A stretch of 57,547 bases of DNA from Desulfuromonadales bacterium (GTDB taxonomy: Bacteria > Desulfobacterota > Desulfuromonadia > Desulfuromonadales > JAHYIW01). The notes under the pieces are model-generated. The model did not search any database, was not told the DNA's origin, and was given only the letters and a program-made list of their open reading frames with translations. The position numbers were made by a program, and so were the translations under genes. Shown piece by piece: positions 54,418 through 57,547 of this stretch (position 1 is its first letter; each line of letters starts with the position of its first letter). The DNA is taken from contig JARGFI010000012.1 of assembly GCA_029210745.1 (NCBI GenBank), forward strand, positions 1 through 57,547, written 5' to 3'.

Positions 54418-55320
54418 TCAGTTGTTGTCCTCCGCACGGGTCGTCAGAAGCAGGGCGCCGACAAAATCGGCGATGAACTGGCGGGCGACGCGCCCTGATC
54501 GTCCACCCCGCTGGCGCGCCCAAAGCAGCGCTGCCTGATCGAGTTGTGCAGCGTCCGGGGCAAGATCATACGCCTTGACCCCCTGCCGGACAATGTCCAG
54601 ATAGGTTGATTCATCGATCTGCGGCAAGTGCAGGACGATTCCAAAGCGCTCAACCAGAGAGAGCTTCTCGGCAATGGCTTCCTCCGGGTGAATTTCGTTG
54701 TCGCCACGGTTGTCACTCATCTGTTCGGGAATCAGATGGCGACGGTTGCTGGTGGCATAGACCAGCAGGTTCTCCGGGCGGGTCTCGACGCCCCCTTCAA
54801 GGAGAGATTTCAATTCGCGATAGCTCGAATCGTCGGCATTGAAGGAGAGATCGTCGCAGAACAGAATAAAGAAAAAGGGTTGTTCGCGCACCAGGGCGGC
54901 GATTGCGGGGAGCTGGGCCAGACCATTGCCGGTTACTTCGATCAGCCGCAGTCCGTGTGCGGCGAATTCACCCAGCAGACTTTTCACCGCCGATGACTTG
55001 CCGGTTCCGCGATCGCCCCACAAAAGAATGTTGTTGGCCGGAAATCCGCCGAGGAACTGGCGGGTGTTGCGACGCAGTGCTTCAAGCTGGGGGGTAATGC
55101 CGAACAGTGCGTCCGAAACCGGGATGTCGGGATAGAGCACCGGTGTCAGTTCACCGTGACCGTCGCTACGCCAGCGAAAGGTGCGGACTTCGGCAAACAG
55201 CTCAGGATCGAATGCGTTATCGTCGAGTTTTTCGCCGAGATAGTCTTCCCCCATATCGAGGAGCTGTTCGACCCGTTCAATCAGGTAGGCCCAGTCAATG
55301 TTCAATTCGTCGAGTGTCAT
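54418..55320 (-). CDS. DUF815 family ATPase
   Basis: A 300-residue AAA+ like ATPase: Walker A WGDRGTGKSSAVKSLL (~102), FFILFCDDLSF Walker B (~148), LLVYATSNRRHLIPEQM sensor 1 (~185) and an arginine-rich end. The GDRGTGKSS and TSNRRHL motifs are typical of DUF815 (COG2607), whose function is unknown. ATG 55320 is preferred because GGGAAAG lies upstream; the longer frame begins with a TTG at 55395. Confidence 0.88.
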   Translation of the reverse strand: MTLDELNIDWAYLIERVEQLLDMGEDYLGEKLDDNAFDPELFAEVRTFRWRSDGHGELTPVLYPDIPVSDALFGITPQLEALRRNTRQFLGGFPANNILLWGDRGTGKSSAVKSLLGEFAAHGLRLIEVTGNGLAQLPAIAALVREQPFFFILFCDDLSFNADDSSYRELKSLLEGGVETRPENLLVYATSNRRHLIPEQMSDNRGDNEIHPEEAIAEKLSLVERFGIVLHLPQIDESTYLDIVRQGVKAYDLAPDAAQLDQAALLWARQRGGRSGRVARQFIADFVGALLLTTRAEDNN

Positions 55321-55445
55321 GTTATCTTTCCCGTCTGACGGTATGGTGATGATCTTGAGTTGTCTGTCCCCGTGTATTTTAGCAGTTTTTTTCAACAGAG
55401 TGCAAAACGATTGACACCGTGCTATGTTGCGCTCCGGAGAAACAT

Positions 55446-56573
55446 ATGAAAAACGATCAACTGGACATCTTTGCCGCCACGATCCCAGGGCTGGAAAAGG
55501 TTTGCGCCCGGGAACTCACTGCCCTTGGCGTTGATTTTCCCCGCACCGTCGCTGGCGGGGTAGAATTCTGTGGCGACCTGCGGCACATCTACCTTGCCAA
55601 TCTGTGGTTGCGCAGCGCCGGACGGGTGACGGTGCGCGTCGGCAGTGGGCGTTGCAGTGATTTTCCTGAACTCTTTAAACGTTCCGCGCGCCTGCCGTGG
55701 GGGCGTTTTATCAAGCCGGCAACGCCGGTCAAGGTGCTGGTGACCTGCCATCGTTCGCGCCTTTGGCACGGTGAACGGGTGGCCACCGCAGTTATGGATG
55801 GCATCGATCGGGCGTTGGGACGGAGCCGCCCGGAAAGCGGCCCCTTCACTCAGCAGGTGCTGGTGCGGATCGACACTGACCGCTGTACCTTCTCGGTCGA
55901 CAGCTCTGGTCTCCTGCTCCACCGGCGCGGTTATCGCCAGGCAGCGGTACGCGCTCCGCTGCGCGAAACATTGGCGGCGGGGATTCTCCAGTTGCTGGGC
56001 TGGGACGGCACCACGCCGTTGGTCGACCCCTGTTGCGGCTCGGGCTCTTTCCCCCTTGAAGCGGCGCTGCTCGCCGCGCACCGGGCACCGGGCGCGGCCC
56101 GCACCTTTGCTTTCATGCACTGGCCACGCTACCGTGAAGGGCTTTGGCGATCACTGCTTGCCGAAGCTGCGCGTGGTGAGCGTCCATTGACTGTTGCTCT
56201 GCACGGTGCTGATCGTGATCTTGCCGCGGTGGCCGCTGCCCGTGCTAACGCAGAGCATGCCGGATTGTCGGCAACGGTTACTTTTCACGAACGCGCGATT
56301 GCCGATTGGGATGTCGCCCCGGTCGGTTGCGGGCTGGTGATCGCCAATCCGCCTTACGGCTTGCGACTGGAGCGTCCGGAGACATTGACACCTCTTTATG
56401 CCGAGTTTGGCAACGTGTGCCGACGGGTTTTTCCCGCTTGGCGGGTCGCACTGCTGACGCCCCATCGACAGTTGGCCGATGCGACCGGTTTACCGTTTGT
56501 CCAGGCATTGCCGTTACTCAACGGGGGCAAGCGGGTACAGCTTTTCACGACTTTCAGGATGCCGTCTCGATAA
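55446..56573 (+). CDS. THUMP-containing RNA methyltransferase, RlmL/YpsC-like
   Basis: A 375-residue class I methyltransferase. The N-terminus (IFAATIPGLEKVCARELTALG) and the THUMP region (~45-155) match RlmL/YpsC-type enzymes; the catalytic domain has LVDPCCGSGSFPLEAALLA (~193), GADRDLAAV (~255) and the N2-guanine type motif IANPPYGLRL (~300). It probably forms m2G in 23S rRNA (RlmL target G2445) but the site is inferred. TTGCGCTCCGGAGAAACAT precedes ATG 55446. Confidence 0.87.
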   Translation: MKNDQLDIFAATIPGLEKVCARELTALGVDFPRTVAGGVEFCGDLRHIYLANLWLRSAGRVTVRVGSGRCSDFPELFKRSARLPWGRFIKPATPVKVLVTCHRSRLWHGERVATAVMDGIDRALGRSRPESGPFTQQVLVRIDTDRCTFSVDSSGLLLHRRGYRQAAVRAPLRETLAAGILQLLGWDGTTPLVDPCCGSGSFPLEAALLAAHRAPGAARTFAFMHWPRYREGLWRSLLAEAARGERPLTVALHGADRDLAAVAAARANAEHAGLSATVTFHERAIADWDVAPVGCGLVIANPPYGLRLERPETLTPLYAEFGNVCRRVFPAWRVALLTPHRQLADATGLPFVQALPLLNGGKRVQLFTTFRMPSR

Positions 56574-56581
56574 AATAAGAC

Positions 56582-56610
56582 TTGCAATTCCGGAACGTTT
56601 TCCCTATGAT
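56582..56610 (+). promoter_or_regulatory. Promoter of rpsU
   Basis: TTGCAA (56582-56587), 17-base spacer, TATGAT (56605-56610), 68 bases before the rpsU start. Confidence 0.65.
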
Positions 56611-56677
56611 GCGACGCTGTTTCATGCTCCTCGGGGCTGAAACAGCCAAAAAGACCAGAGAGCGAGGTGATTTACCC

Positions 56678-56872
56678 GTGGAAATTGAAGTTCGCGACAA
56701 TAATGTCGAGAAAGCCATCAAGGTGCTCAAGCGCAAGCTACAGCAGGAGGGCCTGTTTCGTGAAATGAAGCAACGCAAGTTTTACGAGAAGCCCAGCGTC
56801 AAGCGCAAGCGTAAGGAAAAAGAAGCACAACGTCGTCTGCGTAAGAAGCAACGCCTGATGCGCGCCCACTAG
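56678..56872 (+). CDS. rpsU: 30S ribosomal protein S21
   Basis: A 64-residue S21 protein, almost all Lys, Arg and Glu: VEIEVRDNNVEKAIKVLKRK, GLFREMKQRKFYEKP and KRKRKEKEAQRRLRKK are family hallmarks. It binds near the anti-Shine-Dalgarno end of 16S rRNA. GTG 56678 is the start: homologues begin at this Val/Met-Glu-Ile and GAGG lies upstream; the longer frame covers the promoter and leader. Confidence 0.95.
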   Translation: MEIEVRDNNVEKAIKVLKRKLQQEGLFREMKQRKFYEKPSVKRKRKEKEAQRRLRKKQRLMRAH

Positions 56873-56901
56873 TAAAACCCGCGTTTGTGTGAATAGAAAA
56901 A

Positions 56902-56933
56902 AGCCCCTGTCAATGGACAGGGGCTTTTTTTTG
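56902..56933 (+). terminator. Terminator of rpsU
   Basis: AGCCCCTGTC / GACAGGGGCT, 10-bp perfect stem with AATG loop and a run of eight T. Confidence 0.9.
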
Positions 56934-57380
56934 GTTGTTTGCCCAGCGTAGCTGGCAAACCCGGCCCGTTGAAAGATACGTGCGTCACTCCGATCAGGGG
57001 GAAGACAATCCGAACCGCAAGGGCGCTGCTGGATCGTTACGTCTGTTGCTTGAGGGGGCCCCTCTCACTTCATGCAGACTGAATAATTGGTCCTTCAACC
57101 TTTGTCCCCACATCGGTGCGGGGAGGATGACTGATGGTCTGTTTTCTTCGATTTTTTTTTGTGGTGACATCGTCGCACCGTCCAGCGGCAGCAGTTCCCT
57201 GGCTGGGTGCCGTCTTCGAACATTGAGGACAGCTCTATCGTTGGTGTTGAAGGGGGGTAAAATTTGCTTGTTTTTTGGGGTGCATTTGTAGTATGAGGGA
57301 AGATACATCTCATTGGATTTATGATAGAAATTTTCGTCGCTGCGCAGAAATAAACTGTTTTCAGAAAGAGGGAGGGGCCA
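56934..57380. other. Non-coding stretch after rpsU
   Basis: No gene, tRNA or clear regulatory structure recognised. It contains a run of nine T near 57153 and the G-run GGGGGG near 57252. Reading frames here are short and do not look like protein. Confidence 0.5.
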
Positions 57381-57381
57381 A

Positions 57382-57547
57382 ATGGACAGTATTAAAGCTC
57401 AACAAATTTACTTTTTTCTCTGATGTTTTTGTTGTCGAATTTACTCCTTTGTCCCCCCGCCATTGCCGCTTCTGGATCCGTAAAAGTAACGTCTGTAGAA
57501 ATTTCTGAAAATCGACAATATGTTGATGTAAACGTCGAATTTGTTGT
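57382..57547 (+). CDS. Start of an exported protein, partial and possibly frameshifted
   Basis: ATG 57382 has a strong ribosome site (GGGAGGGGCCAA) and reads MDSIKAQQIYFFL then stop. In the neighbouring frame a signal peptide continues from about 57414 (SLMFLLSNLLLCPPAIAAS) and the frame stays open to the window edge (VKVTSVEISENRQYVDV). One extra T in the TTTTTT run (57412-57417) would join them. Alternatively translation starts at ATG 57423, which lacks a ribosome site. The mature part is vaguely AMIN-like; family not identified. Confidence 0.45.

Noticed and set aside
56938-57005. GGCAAACCC...GAAAG stretch resembling a c-di-GMP-I (GEMM) riboswitch, a common element in this group
   Set aside because: The second conserved block (GGGACGCAAAGC) is absent and the arms do not pair as expected.
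57275-57508. 77-codon frame near the right edge
   Set aside because: No ribosome site, low-quality composition, and it conflicts with the signal-peptide frame.

Overview
The window looks like chromosome of a Gram-negative bacterium of the Desulfuromonadia (Geobacter / Desulfuromonas / Pelobacter relatives). The pointers are a very large multihaem c-type cytochrome built from triheme repeats, a selenocysteine tRNA next to yedF, a K+-dependent membrane pyrophosphatase, a meso-DAP type MurE, the ispE - tRNA-Gln - prs - rplY - pth order, and a DUF2232 membrane protein gene between rpsR and rplI. The species call is inference; no 16S rRNA is present.

1-7850: the right-hand part of a defence island. 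A type-1-like BREX operon runs left to right: the 3' end of pglX, an AAA ATPase + HNH nuclease pair of Septu (PtuA/PtuB) type nested inside the operon, pglZ, and a brxL whose C-terminus looks like a MITD1-type phospholipase-D-like domain instead of the usual Lon protease domain. The genes overlap by 4 bases (ATGA), so the nested pair is translationally built into BREX. The island ends in a terminator, a 5'-truncated gene remnant, and then the 3' end of the selenocysteine tRNA (selC), a known type of island integration site.

7856-21414: housekeeping genes. selC and yedF (selenium), rlmD (23S rRNA methylation), a shrunken UPF0126/TRIC remnant, a tiny lipoprotein, ispE, tRNA-Gln, prs, rplY, pth, hppA, ychF, the rpsF-rpsR-DUF2232-rplI ribosomal operon, and dnaB.

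21562-41003: a CNNM/CBS/CorC_HlyC-type membrane protein, then the complete division and cell-wall (dcw) cluster in one direction: mraZ, rsmH, ftsL, ftsI, murE, murF, mraY, murD, ftsW, murG, murC, murB, ddl, ftsQ, ftsA, ftsZ. It starts at a near-consensus promoter overlapped by four 10-bp-spaced GTG repeats (probable MraZ boxes) and ends at a strong terminator after ftsZ. Spacing is tight throughout, with many stop/start overlaps.

41010-57547: a mixed accessory and housekeeping stretch. It holds a LysE-type exporter, a reverse-rubrerythrin-like peroxide scavenger, a HipBA module whose HipA has an aberrant C-terminal tail, a ParE-type toxin with its antitoxin, a pair of Gate-domain membrane proteins, an alpha/beta hydrolase, an M48 CAAX-type protease, an MFS transporter, an FKBP lipoprotein, a TrmJ-type methyltransferase, DUF3047, a PilZ protein, an 18-CXXCH cytochrome made of six triheme repeats, a DUF815 ATPase, an RlmL-like methyltransferase and rpsU. 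The last about 600 bases are mostly non-coding and end in the start of an exported protein cut by the window edge.

The most notable items are the Septu-like pair nested in BREX, the BrxL variant with the swapped C-terminus, and the 18-haem repeat cytochrome.
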